Source of the DNA: Bacteriovorax stolpii
Lineage (GTDB): Bacteria; Bdellovibrionota; Bacteriovoracia; Bacteriovoracales; Bacteriovoracaceae
Assembly (NCBI GenBank): GCA_945905815.1
Contig: CAMDQH010000004.1
Span: 1 to 64,000, forward strand
Direction of reading: 5' to 3'
DNA: 64,000 nucleotides
Shown piece by piece: positions 1 to 9,014 of this stretch. The notes under the pieces were generated by a model, which worked only from the letters and a program-made list of their open reading frames with translations, was not told the origin of the DNA and made no database searches. Position numbers and translations under genes: made by a program. Position 1 is the first letter of the stretch; each line of letters starts with the position of its first letter.

Positions 1-2075
1 CCTATTTTCTTAGATAGTGCTTCTTCATCAAGTTTAGAATGAGCATCTTCAAGAGCGGTATTCATGGCATTAGTTTGATCAAGCAGATTTCTTGTAAGAT
101 CAGAAAGCTGCTTAAGGATATCAAGCTCAACAGCACTTTCGGCCCCAACATCTTTATGTGTCTTCACACTTTGAGCAAGCATTGATTTGTAGTTGATTGC
201 AGCAGGAAGAACCTGGGTAAGAACCATGTGACGAAGAGTTCTAAGTTCGATCTCGCGACACTTGATATAACGCTCAAGCATAACGTTGTGACGAGTGCTG
301 ATTTCAGATTCTCTGAACACACCTGTTTTAAGAAGAACGTTAGTTTTTTTAGAATCTTTTAGCACAGCGATTGCTTCTGGAGTTGTACGAAGATTTCCAA
401 GACCGCGCTTAGCAGCTTCTTTAACCCATTCAGCAGAGTATCCATCACCATTGAAGACAACGGCCTGAGCATTTCCATACCACTTCAAGATGACAGTAAC
501 TAGCGCCTCATCTGAAGTTTTACCTTTTGCCATTTCCTCTTCAAGAATCTTGTTTGTTTCTTCGAAAATATCAACGATACAAGCATTCAAGATTGAAAGT
601 GGGTAACCGATTGAAGCTGAAGATCCGCAAGCACGGAATTCAAACTTGTTTCCTGTGAAAGCAAATGGAGAGGTACGGTTACGGTCGGTGTTGTCTTTGA
701 AAATATCAGCAAGCTGACGAGTTCCAAGATCAAGTGTCTGACGAGCAGCATGTACGTAATTCCCGCTAGAAACCATAGATTCTAAAATTTTAGTAAGCGT
801 ATCCCCAAGGAAAACTGACATAATCGAAGGTGGAGCTTCGTTCGCACCAAGACGGTGATCGTTTCCGTGTGAAGCAATACCCATACGTATAATGTCAGCG
901 TGACGAAAAACAGCTTCAGTTACAGTTGCGACAACTGCCAAAAAACGGAAGTTTTCATGAGGATTGTGTCCTGGCTCAAGAAGATTGACGCCACTATCAG
1001 TCTGCATAGACCAGTTCAAATGTTTCCCCGAACCGTTTACGCCTGCGAATGGCTTCTCATGAAGAAGACAGACGAAATCGTGTTTAAGCGCAACTGTACG
1101 AAGAACAGTCATAACGATTTGGTTGTTATCAGCAGCAGTGTTTGAATCTTTAAAAATAGGGGCCATCTCAAATTGCCCTGGAGCAACTTCGTTGTGGCGA
1201 GTTTTAGCAGGAATACCCATTTTATAAAGTTCGATTTCGACTTCTTGCATATAGGCAAGAACGCGGTCTTCGATCAATCCAAAATAGTGATCTTCAAGCT
1301 GTTGGTTACGAGAAGTAAGTGAACCGAAAAGTGCACGGCCCGTCATGACTAAATCCTGACGACTGAAATAAAATGCTTTATCAATCAGGAAGTATTCTTG
1401 TTCAGCACCACAAGTTGTATACACTTTGCTCACATCTTTCATGCCAACCAGATCACAAAACTTCAACATTACTTCGTTGATTCTTAAATCAGAACGGAGA
1501 AGTGGAGTTTTAGTATCGAGAGCGTCACCATGATAAGAAACAAATGCTGTAGGAATAACTAAAGTTTTTCCGTTAGCAGAACCTTGAATAAAAATGGGAG
1601 AAGTTAAATCCCAAGTTGTATATCCACGTGCTTCAAAAGTTGCACGAGACCCACCGTTTGGAAATGAAGACGCATCCGACTCACCTTGCATCAGTTGTGT
1701 TGCAGATAAATGTTCTATTGGACGATCACCATCAAAACTTAAAAAAGCATCATGCTTTTCTGCAGTTGAACCAGTCAAAGGTTGAAACCAGTGACAAAAG
1801 TGAGTAGCACCTTTAGATATTGCCCAATCCATAACTGACTTTGCAAATTTAGCAGCAAGATCTTTTTGAATCGTACGTTTACCGTCGATCACTTGTTTAA
1901 GTGACTCTTTATCTTCAAGAGAAAGAGATTTTGAAAGATGATAATTGTAAACATTCTCACCGTAGTACTGACTGACGCGAAGATATTTTCCCTGATCATT
2001 TACGGGAACAGTACATTTTCTAGTTTTACGAGAAAAAGCTGAAAGCTTAGCTTGTTGTCTTAGGTCCTGGGCCAT
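1..2075 (-). CDS. glnN: Glutamine synthetase type III (3' end cut by window edge)
   Basis: Forms glutamine from glutamate, ammonia and ATP in the cytoplasm. Translating the minus strand from 2075 gives an uninterrupted frame of 691 codons to the window edge. It begins MAQDLRQQAKLSAF and carries the GSIII-type N-terminal stretch GATHFCHWFQPLTGSTAEKH near residue 90. GSIII enzymes are about 700-730 residues, so only a short C-terminal tail should lie outside. The start is fixed by AGGAGA eight bases before the ATG. The M61 peptidase gene lies 150 bp upstream on the same strand, and the gap holds two interleaved inverted repeats. GSIII is known from cyanobacteria, Bacteroidetes and some proteobacterial predators; it lacks close similarity to GlnA of type I. 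Family call is confident. Confidence 0.93.
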   Translation of the reverse strand, partial: MAQDLRQQAKLSAFSRKTRKCTVPVNDQGKYLRVSQYYGENVYNYHLSKSLSLEDKESLKQVIDGKRTIQKDLAAKFAKSVMDWAISKGATHFCHWFQPLTGSTAEKHDAFLSFDGDRPIEHLSATQLMQGESDASSFPNGGSRATFEARGYTTWDLTSPIFIQGSANGKTLVIPTAFVSYHGDALDTKTPLLRSDLRINEVMLKFCDLVGMKDVSKVYTTCGAEQEYFLIDKAFYFSRQDLVMTGRALFGSLTSRNQQLEDHYFGLIEDRVLAYMQEVEIELYKMGIPAKTRHNEVAPGQFEMAPIFKDSNTAADNNQIVMTVLRTVALKHDFVCLLHEKPFAGVNGSGKHLNWSMQTDSGVNLLEPGHNPHENFRFLAVVATVTEAVFRHADIIRMGIASHGNDHRLGANEAPPSIMSVFLGDTLTKILESMVSSGNYVHAARQTLDLGTRQLADIFKDNTDRNRTSPFAFTGNKFEFRACGSSASIGYPLSILNACIVDIFEETNKILEEEMAKGKTSDEALVTVILKWYGNAQAVVFNGDGYSAEWVKEAAKRGLGNLRTTPEAIAVLKDSKKTNVLLKTGVFRESEISTRHNVMLERYIKCREIELRTLRHMVLTQVLPAAINYKSMLAQSVKTHKDVGAESAVELDILKQLSDLTRNLLDQTNAMNTALEDAHSKLDEEALSKKI

Positions 2076-2181
2076 ATGAATTTTCTCCTGAGATGGTTAT
2101 CAAACAATTATAGGCAAAATATGAAATTTACCGAGCATTATTTTAGATATCTCTAGAGACGTGGAGCTTCAAGAGAAAGTG

Positions 2182-2216
2182 AGTCAACTATCGGGAGAAT
2201 TGACTATTTCTCTCCC
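2182..2216 (-). other. Interleaved inverted repeats in the glnN leader
   Basis: Two 6-bp perfect stems interleave in the M61-glnN gap: AGTCAA (2182-2187) with TTGACT (2200-2205), and GGGAGA (2193-2198) with TCTCCC (2211-2216). They are either mutually exclusive or form a pseudoknot. No U-run follows on the minus strand, so a simple terminator is unlikely. Function is not established. Confidence 0.35.
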
Positions 2217-2225
2217 CCATCTTGA

Positions 2226-3950
2226 TCAAAATTTAAAACTCTTCTCCGCCTTAATTCGGTCCGCCACAGTAATTTCTTTTAAGGTGCGCGGCGCTTTAAC
2301 AGGAGTAACTTCAAGCTGTTCAAGTTTCCCAAGACGAGAAATAATAAACTCATATTGTCGATCAATTATAACCATGCTCCCAAATTTCTCTGCGTCCTCT
2401 TTCAAAAAGCGCAAACCATTTAGAAATGTAATTTCATCACCGGCATTTAGTCCACCGCGGTAACAGGGGCCATCCAATGTAACATTTTTTACCAGGCAGC
2501 GATCCCCGATAAAATCCCATTCCACACCAAGCCATGGTTGCTCAGATTCGTGCCACTTGAATTCAAGCCCCATTTTCTTAAAGGCAGTTTCAAAGTCGAC
2601 ATCCTGAGTCGTTTCTACCATGGTGGAAAATTTGTTCAGTATTTCTTCTCCACCAATGTTTTTAATAATTGAATAAATTCCCTCTTTGGTGATTCCGATT
2701 TCAGGTCTTAGTTTATAGTCATCCCAAAGTGCGGTCAGAAGGTCGTTAATCGACTTCTCTTTTTCAAGCAAAAGACTATGAAGCACTGTAAAAACCAACC
2801 CACCTTTTAAGTAATAACTTATTGAAGAATTTTTGGAGTTTTCATCTGGCCGGTAAAGCTTAACCCATGCATTAAATGAACTCTGTTCTAGCGAGTGATA
2901 ATTTCTGCCGGGAGTTCCATAATAGACTTCCAAATTACCCTTCACCATTTCCAGATACTCTTCCAAGGTTGCGATACCAGCACGATAGACAAAAAGATCA
3001 TCCATAAAGCTTGTAAGTCCCTCTGCTAACCACAGAAGAGTTGTGTAATTTTCATTTAAGTAATCAAATGGCCCTAATTCTTGGGGACGAATTCTTTTTA
3101 CGTTCCAAAGATGAAAATATTCATGTCCTACGAGAGAAAGATAATTCAAATAGTCTTTGCGGTTTCCTAATTTCCTTCCATCAAACTGAAGTGCTGTTGA
3201 CTTTAAATGCTCAAGTCCCCCGTAAAGTTTTGGAACAAAATGAGTCAGAAACAAATACTGATCATAGGGAAGTTCTTCATTAAAATGTTTGGCCACAGCT
3301 TCAACAACTTTCTTTACATCTTCTTTTAGGTTTTGTTTATGCGGATAAATTTCACCGTAGTATGCCAAGTGGTGAGGTTTACCTTTGTACTCAAATCCGT
3401 CTGTTTCATGGCAACCAACTTCGACTGGAGAATCGATCAATTCATCATAATTGGCAGCACTATAAAGGAATAGACTTCTATCTTTGGAAATATCGTTCAA
3501 AGTTGTACTCAGCTTGCTCCAAAGAGTAGGAAAACGAAATTCGATAGTCGGTGTATCTAAACTCTCCCCAATTATTCCCATGAGGTAACTAGGCCCATGC
3601 AAAAAAGCATGAGAAGCATCTACATGAGAAGTACGAACTGTAAGTTCTTTACAGTAGATCTCGTAGCTTACTTGTATTTCTTTAAGTTCTGATTTTAGTG
3701 ATGATTTTTTCCAATCTATTTCCCAAATGCCTTTTGCCTGTTGTTCATGAAATAATACTTCCCCGTTACTCTGAGAAGCTTCAAACCAACGTACATTTCG
3801 AGCATACTCCCTCATCAAATATGATCCGGGACTCCAAGAAGGAAGAAAGATCTTAAGGATATTGGCCCCTTTAGGACGTGTGAATTTGAGCGTGACTTTG
3901 ACGTGATGCTGCTCTGGTCTGCTAATTTCGACAATATAGTGGGTCTTCAT
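2226..3950 (-). CDS. M61 family glycyl aminopeptidase with PDZ domain
   Basis: A 574-residue zinc metallopeptidase of family M61, the family that removes N-terminal glycine or alanine. Order of parts: N-terminal beta domain, the zinc motif HEYFH near residue 277 followed by WNVKRIRP, the third-ligand helix LAEGLTSFMDD about 30 residues later, and a C-terminal PDZ domain from about residue 475 (PWLGVEW onwards, AGDEITFLNG). No signal peptide is visible, so it is probably cytoplasmic. GAGG lies nine bases before the ATG. It is divergent from the A-type Fe-S-like gene and upstream of glnN, with no obvious pathway link to either. Confidence 0.9.
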   Translation of the reverse strand: MKTHYIVEISRPEQHHVKVTLKFTRPKGANILKIFLPSWSPGSYLMREYARNVRWFEASQSNGEVLFHEQQAKGIWEIDWKKSSLKSELKEIQVSYEIYCKELTVRTSHVDASHAFLHGPSYLMGIIGESLDTPTIEFRFPTLWSKLSTTLNDISKDRSLFLYSAANYDELIDSPVEVGCHETDGFEYKGKPHHLAYYGEIYPHKQNLKEDVKKVVEAVAKHFNEELPYDQYLFLTHFVPKLYGGLEHLKSTALQFDGRKLGNRKDYLNYLSLVGHEYFHLWNVKRIRPQELGPFDYLNENYTTLLWLAEGLTSFMDDLFVYRAGIATLEEYLEMVKGNLEVYYGTPGRNYHSLEQSSFNAWVKLYRPDENSKNSSISYYLKGGLVFTVLHSLLLEKEKSINDLLTALWDDYKLRPEIGITKEGIYSIIKNIGGEEILNKFSTMVETTQDVDFETAFKKMGLEFKWHESEQPWLGVEWDFIGDRCLVKNVTLDGPCYRGGLNAGDEITFLNGLRFLKEDAEKFGSMVIIDRQYEFIISRLGKLEQLEVTPVKAPRTLKEITVADRIKAEKSFKF

Positions 3951-3995
3951 AGATAATTACCTCAATTTCTAACAGAATAAGGTCACGGGCAACTA

Positions 3996-4024
3996 AAGAC
4001 AATATTCAAAAGCTTTGCTAGGAT
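3996..4024 (+). promoter_or_regulatory. Candidate sigma70-type promoter
   Basis: AAGACA (3996-4001) and TAGGAT (4019-4024) are separated by 17 bp and lie just before the ATG at 4031. Each matches four of six consensus bases. The AGGA inside the -10 element could alternatively act as a ribosome binding site. Confidence 0.35.
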
Positions 4025-4030
4025 GCCTTC

Positions 4031-4432
4031 ATGGAAAAAACTCTTTTGGCCTCAGATATTAAGTTATTCATATCCGATAGCGCTGTCCGGCAGATTCAAT
4101 TAATGCAGGATAATGACTACACTTTGGATGGTCTGTTATTCCGGATTAAAATTGGCGGGAAAGGTTGTGGTGGTTTCACTTACGACACCGGCTTTTCTGA
4201 ACTTGATCCGGCCGATTTAGTCATTGAAACAAATTATCCATTAATTAAATTTAATCTGAAAGTTCTCATCGACCCATTCACCGCTTATTATACCCAAGAT
4301 TCTACTCTGGATTACCTTCTTGACCCGGCCAATAACGAAGAAGGATTCGTTGTAACGAATGCCGCAGATGGACAGCACGCAGGAAAATTCTTCAAAGACG
4401 AATCCAAGCTCCCGCCTTGGGCCAGTAAATGA
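4031..4432 (+). CDS. HesB/IscA-like A-type fold protein lacking the C-terminal CxC
   Basis: A 133-residue protein with the start of the HesB/IscA (A-type Fe-S carrier) fold: an N-terminal helix (DSAVRQIQLM), then the glycine-rich turn GGKGCGGF with Cys46 where the first ligand cysteine of the family sits. Canonical members end in a CGCG-type motif giving the other two ligands. Here the corresponding C-terminus reads NAADGQHAGKFFKDE with no cysteine. It therefore cannot bind a cluster in the usual way. It overlaps the following LysR gene by four bases (ATGA), so the two are probably made together. Fold call is moderately confident; Fe-S function is doubtful. Confidence 0.7.
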   Translation: MEKTLLASDIKLFISDSAVRQIQLMQDNDYTLDGLLFRIKIGGKGCGGFTYDTGFSELDPADLVIETNYPLIKFNLKVLIDPFTAYYTQDSTLDYLLDPANNEEGFVVTNAADGQHAGKFFKDESKLPPWASK

Positions 4433-5244
4433 AGGATATCTCAATCGACTACCGTTACTTTAAAGCTTTCATGGTCACTTCCCGCTTCCTCAATTTCTCT
4501 AAAGCCGCTCAAGAATTAAATATTGCTCAATCAGCAGTCAGTCGTCAGATCAAACTGCTTGAAGAATCCGTGGATCAGCAACTGATTATTCGTTCATCAA
4601 AGAAAGTCCTCCTGACTGAAAAGGGCCAAACGCTTCTTTTGGAACTGAATCAATTTGAAGAAAAACTTCAAAATGTTTTTTTTGGTCACATGAACAAGAC
4701 TATTAGAGTTGGGATTCTTCATGGTCTTCTTGAAACTTGGTTCAATGAAGTGATGGTTGATTACACCAAAAACAATTTGCATCAGCTCAATGTCGAAGTG
4801 AATAGTCACGAAAACCTAAAAGATAAACTTCATAATGGGAAATATGACATCATTTTTACGACTGAAAATATTCAAAGTGAGCTGGTTAGTTCTTTGAAGC
4901 TTTTTGATGAGAAAATGGTTTTAGTTAGTAAAAATGAAATCAATCCCAAAGAAGCTTCTGATTACACTTGGATTGTTTATTCCGAGCAGGATCACTTATT
5001 TAATCTGTTTAAAAAACGTTCACAAAAAATTGTGATTGTTAATTCGATTACAACCATCCAAAAGTTAGTCAACAAGGGTGTGGGAATCGCAATTGTTCCC
5101 GATCATACTTTAGACAATAACAGTAATTTAAAAGTCTATGAATTGAAGGGTCTTCCCAAGCAGCATATTCATCTTTCTAGTCTGAACTTTAAAACGATGC
5201 CAGAGCATATTAAGAGTTTGGTGGAGATGATTAAGAAGAAGTAA
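4429..5244 (+). CDS. LysR-family transcriptional regulator
   Basis: A 271-residue LysR-type regulator. The N-terminal winged helix-turn-helix is clear: YRYFKAFMVTSRFLNFSKAA, then QSAVSRQIKLLEE as recognition helix near residue 35-48. A shortened effector-binding domain follows, with the family's late motif GVGIAIVPDHTL near residue 220. The ATG sits inside the stop of the preceding A-type Fe-S-like gene (ATGA overlap), implying translational coupling. LysR proteins usually control a divergent or adjacent gene, so the coupled partner or the M61 gene are the obvious candidates; this is inference. Its stop is 11 bp from the convergent FG-GAP lipoprotein gene. Confidence 0.9.
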   Translation: MKDISIDYRYFKAFMVTSRFLNFSKAAQELNIAQSAVSRQIKLLEESVDQQLIIRSSKKVLLTEKGQTLLLELNQFEEKLQNVFFGHMNKTIRVGILHGLLETWFNEVMVDYTKNNLHQLNVEVNSHENLKDKLHNGKYDIIFTTENIQSELVSSLKLFDEKMVLVSKNEINPKEASDYTWIVYSEQDHLFNLFKKRSQKIVIVNSITTIQKLVNKGVGIAIVPDHTLDNNSNLKVYELKGLPKQHIHLSSLNFKTMPEHIKSLVEMIKKK

Positions 5245-5255
5245 TTCTCCTCTTT

Positions 5256-7073
5256 TTAGAACTGACAGGAAATCTTCCCCGATAAAATCTTTCCATCCTC
5301 ACAGACAGTCACTTCAACAAAATCTTTAGTCATGAGTCCCTGAAGGGAATAAAGTTTCTCAATGACCTGACCTTGCTTAAACCCAGATTTAACCTTGAAA
5401 GGCCAGCGTACTTTTACTCCAAGTGCTTCAACGCCAGCATCAATACCAAAATGAACGCCATCTTCATTTTGAGAAGTAAGTCCACCTTGTGAATATTCAG
5501 TCCAGCGACGTTGAATAATTTTTTTGCTATTTTGTTTGGAGTAAAGCATGACCATTGCACCTAATGCCTGTGAATTCGATTTGGTCCCTCGCAAATGAAC
5601 TTTTATAGATTTTCTACCTGGCACTTTACTTTGGTTTTCAAAAACAAATAAGCGAGGAGGAATATCCGAATGTCTAATATTGTTTTGTGACGTAATTAAA
5701 TCTGGAAGGCCATCGTGATTAATGTCCATAGTGATGGTACCGGTAGGATTAACTATATCAATTCCAAGCTGACCACCCACGTTTACAAAGGCTCGCGATT
5801 CATCCTGCTCAAACATCACGAGCCTAGAATACGGTGGGAATCCAGAATTATCTACAAGCAGATCAATTCTTCCATCTAGGTTGTAGTCAGTCCAAACCCC
5901 TCTTTTATCACCTTGGTTCCATGATTCGCTAGTGGCATCACTTAGATATTCCGTACGAATAAAATATGGAGGATAAGTTTCTTTTGAACCAGTTAAAATG
6001 CTGGATTTATCAACAGATTCATTATCATAAGCATGAGAAAGTGAGCCTATGAAAAGATCCATGATACCGTCATCATTATAATCGGTACAAGCGCTGAAAA
6101 AGTTTCGGCCACCGCCGGTAGGAATGAGACTCCCATCCGGATCAGATCCATAATTAGTTACTGGACCAAGGTCGTCAAAATATCTCTCACCGGTTTGTGG
6201 TTCACTCAAATTCATCCAAAGCTTATTTTTATGCCCTGAGGAAGAAGCTGTCATAATATCCGGATACCCATTCTGATCAATGTCACAACTTGATGATCCA
6301 TAAGTTGGCATAGCATTGGGAGGATATATTTGATTGGAAGATTTTTTTGCCTCGTCTTTAAGAAGAATCGTAACCTCTTCAAATTTCCCATTCCTATTTT
6401 TTAGCAAGCGATCAGAGACTGGAAAGTACTGTCCCTTCTTACTTTCATACCAATTTCCAATAAAGATATCTAACCAACCATCAATGTCATAATCCACAAG
6501 AGTAATTGAACTTGTGGGTTCTGGATTGAATTTAATGAAACTTAGATCTTCAGCAAAAGTGAGCAAGCCATTTTTTATGCTGCCAAGATAGAGTTTTACT
6601 GGAATTTGACTCACTTCACTGCGCTGATTAAGGACACCTGCAATAAGATCAATAACATTATCGTTATTCACATCATTCATAAGCATAAATGAAGCTTTAA
6701 AATCAAAAGGCAATGGATCATGCTTCCAGGGAATATATTTTTTTGTAGTTGAATCAAATATAAAAAACTTCGGTCGAGAATAATAGGTCGGAAGTAGTAC
6801 TAAATCTGTTTTACCATCTAGATTCAAATCTACGGCATTAAAAGTCACAGCAAAAAGATTAGATAGACCATACTCTTTAGTCTTATCTACAAAAACGCCA
6901 CCTTCTTTAAGAGTTGGGCCATAGTTAATGATCTGAATTTTTTTAGAAAGTGACTCTAACTCTTCAGCTAGTTTAATGGACTCTTCATCGACACTCTTTT
7001 TGGGAACCGATGAGCAACCTAAAATAAAAAAAAGTAGCCCCCCCAGCAGGGAGGGCAGTAATTTAAAAATCAA
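5256..7073 (-). CDS. FG-GAP/VCBS seven-repeat lipoprotein with ASPIC/UnbV C-terminus
   Basis: A 605-residue predicted lipoprotein. A hydrophobic signal ends in the lipobox ILGC (Cys20), followed by SS. Seven calcium-loop repeats of the type D-x-D/N-x-D/N-G/N-xxxD occur at about residues 82, 134, 194, 264, 331, 396 and 450, as in integrin-alpha-like seven-bladed propellers. The last 120 residues match the ASPIC/UnbV type (QGGLTSQNEDGVHFGID then VKVRWP). This is the CRTAC1-like architecture. Members are extracellular or surface proteins thought to bind ligands or cell surfaces. The gene start overlaps the end of the acyl-CoA dehydrogenase gene by 11 bp, so they share an operon. Its ligand is unknown. 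Confidence 0.88.
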   Translation of the reverse strand: MIFKLLPSLLGGLLFFILGCSSVPKKSVDEESIKLAEELESLSKKIQIINYGPTLKEGGVFVDKTKEYGLSNLFAVTFNAVDLNLDGKTDLVLLPTYYSRPKFFIFDSTTKKYIPWKHDPLPFDFKASFMLMNDVNNDNVIDLIAGVLNQRSEVSQIPVKLYLGSIKNGLLTFAEDLSFIKFNPEPTSSITLVDYDIDGWLDIFIGNWYESKKGQYFPVSDRLLKNRNGKFEEVTILLKDEAKKSSNQIYPPNAMPTYGSSSCDIDQNGYPDIMTASSSGHKNKLWMNLSEPQTGERYFDDLGPVTNYGSDPDGSLIPTGGGRNFFSACTDYNDDGIMDLFIGSLSHAYDNESVDKSSILTGSKETYPPYFIRTEYLSDATSESWNQGDKRGVWTDYNLDGRIDLLVDNSGFPPYSRLVMFEQDESRAFVNVGGQLGIDIVNPTGTITMDINHDGLPDLITSQNNIRHSDIPPRLFVFENQSKVPGRKSIKVHLRGTKSNSQALGAMVMLYSKQNSKKIIQRRWTEYSQGGLTSQNEDGVHFGIDAGVEALGVKVRWPFKVKSGFKQGQVIEKLYSLQGLMTKDFVEVTVCEDGKILSGKISCQF

Positions 7074-8832
7074 TTATATCAAAACCGAATCCATCCCTGT
7101 CTGCGACGTGCTTCGATATTTTAGGAATTAATTTGTCATAGCTTGAATTCAAGCGCTTGTAGTTTTTAGTAAAAGTTTGACGGCTGTCTCGACAAATAAG
7201 TTCTGTTAAAAGACTAACATAGTCCTTATCTGATTCAGACACGTCAGTTCGGTTTAGAATAGCAGTTGTTCGCGAAAGCACACAAAGCTGAACATAAAGT
7301 TCAATCGACATGTTTGCAATTCTCATTTGAGGTAGTTCATTTCCGATGATGTTTTTGCCATATTTCATGATGGTGTTTTCAACAGCAATCGCAAAGCTAC
7401 TTAATGATGAGATAAAATGAGCACCATGGGTTTCAAGGCTTGGATGAAGCTTAGTCAAAGTCTTCGTTCCGAATTTTTTGTTCAAACGGTTTTTTGCGAA
7501 ATCAGCTAATATACCAACTGACTTGATAGGGTCTTGAATCGCCTTAGAAACGTCAGCAATTTTCCCAAGTTCTTTTAATGAATCTGAAGGTCCTTTGATT
7601 CCTGACAAGGCAGTAAAAATTCGAAGAATTTCATTTGTACCTTCAAAGATCAAATTAATACGACAGTCTCGCATAATTCGCTCGTAAGGATATTCCTTCA
7701 TATACGCATTTCCGGCCGCAATTTGCGTCGCCATATCAATGGTGTGCCAAAGTTTTTCTGAGCAGTATATTTTACAAATGGCAGACTCATGAGAAAATTC
7801 ACTCATCCCCTGTGTAATCTTACCTGTTGTCATGTACACAATACTTTCAGACGCATAGGTATTAGCTGCCATAGTAGTCAGCTTCTCTTGGATTAGTCCA
7901 AAATTAGAAATATAGTCACCAAATTGTTTTCTCGTTTTTGCCTGGGCCGTGGCAAGTTTAAGAATTGCTTTCATCCCGCCAACTGAACCAGACCCTAGAG
8001 AAAGTCTGCCGGTATTTAGTACGTTCATAGCAATCTTAAAACCTTGCCCAGGTTCTCCAATTACGTTTGCAGCAGGAACAGTCACTTTATCAAAGTAGAC
8101 AGCTCGTGTTTCAGAAGCACGAATTCCCATTTTGTCTTCTTTCTCACCGAAAGAAACACCTTCGCGTTCTTTTTCAACAATAAAACAGCTGATTTTTTCA
8201 ACTTTTTTTCCATCTATTTCATGATCTGTTTTAGCAAATACGGAGTAAAATCCAGCAAGGCCGGCGTTTGTAATCCATAGCTTCTGGCCTGTGATTGTAT
8301 AGGTTCCGTCGGCATTTTTTATCGCTTTCGTTTTAATTGAATAAGCATCAGAGCCTGACCCCGGTTCAGTTAAACAAAATGAAGCCCAGCATTCGCCCGA
8401 AGCAAGCTTGGGAAGCCATTTTTTCTTTTGCTCTTCGTTGCCGTCATTAATTAATGCTTTGAAGCCAATAGATTGATGGGCGCCCAGGGTAGTGGCCACA
8501 GATCCATCGATCCCTGCGATTTCAGAAAAAACTCGAGCATAGAGTGTTGTATCCAGACCTAGGCCACCGAAGTCTTCACTGACACCGAGTCCACATAAAC
8601 CAAGGGAGGCCAGGCCATCCAGCACTTCTTTGGGGATTTTTGCCTCTCGATCCATTTTTGCGGAGTCGAGATTTGCTTGAGCGTACTTGTCAACTGCATC
8701 AATCATCGCCTTCGCCGTTTCTATTTGACCTTCGTTAAGGTGAGGAAATGGAAAAACTTCTTCCTCTGTAACTTCGCCGTAAAATAAATGTTTAACAATT
8801 GAAGGGATTTCTTTGTCAGATTGGTGAGCCAT
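7063..8832 (-). CDS. Acyl-CoA dehydrogenase (VLCAD/ACAD9-like, long form)
   Basis: A 589-residue flavoprotein that would introduce the alpha-beta double bond into acyl-CoA during fatty-acid oxidation. Family motifs are present in order: FCLTEPGSGSDA (FAD and substrate contact), QKLWITNAG, RKQFGDYISNFGLIQEKL, and the catalytic-base segment FEGTNEILR with its glutamate. An extra C-terminal region of about 180 residues makes it the long type typical of very-long-chain enzymes, which are membrane associated. AGAGG lies five bases before the ATG. The FG-GAP lipoprotein gene overlaps its 3' end. It is divergent from gspC; a 20-bp dyad lies upstream. Substrate length is inferred from family length only. 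Confidence 0.93.
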   Translation of the reverse strand: MAHQSDKEIPSIVKHLFYGEVTEEEVFPFPHLNEGQIETAKAMIDAVDKYAQANLDSAKMDREAKIPKEVLDGLASLGLCGLGVSEDFGGLGLDTTLYARVFSEIAGIDGSVATTLGAHQSIGFKALINDGNEEQKKKWLPKLASGECWASFCLTEPGSGSDAYSIKTKAIKNADGTYTITGQKLWITNAGLAGFYSVFAKTDHEIDGKKVEKISCFIVEKEREGVSFGEKEDKMGIRASETRAVYFDKVTVPAANVIGEPGQGFKIAMNVLNTGRLSLGSGSVGGMKAILKLATAQAKTRKQFGDYISNFGLIQEKLTTMAANTYASESIVYMTTGKITQGMSEFSHESAICKIYCSEKLWHTIDMATQIAAGNAYMKEYPYERIMRDCRINLIFEGTNEILRIFTALSGIKGPSDSLKELGKIADVSKAIQDPIKSVGILADFAKNRLNKKFGTKTLTKLHPSLETHGAHFISSLSSFAIAVENTIMKYGKNIIGNELPQMRIANMSIELYVQLCVLSRTTAILNRTDVSESDKDYVSLLTELICRDSRQTFTKNYKRLNSSYDKLIPKISKHVADRDGFGFDIIDF

Positions 8833-8877
8833 ATATGCCTCTTGTAAGATGAAAATTAATCATCATCATTATAAAGT

Positions 8878-8897
8878 TGTACTGGAATCAAAGTACA
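8878..8897. promoter_or_regulatory. 20-bp dyad upstream of the acyl-CoA dehydrogenase
   Basis: TGTACT (8878-8883) and AGTACA (8892-8897) form a perfect 6-bp dyad with an 8-bp spacer, 46 bp before the acyl-CoA dehydrogenase ATG. The size suits a dimeric repressor such as a TetR-type fatty-acid regulator. No regulator gene is adjacent, so this is only a candidate operator. Confidence 0.3.
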
Positions 8898-9014
8898 GAA
8901 AAAGTCGTAAATACAAAGTTCAATACAAAGCACACAATAGCCGACTATACTGCTCTAGCTTAATTCCCATCAAGTATACTTGCACATCACATTAAATTTT
9001 ATGACAATAAATTA

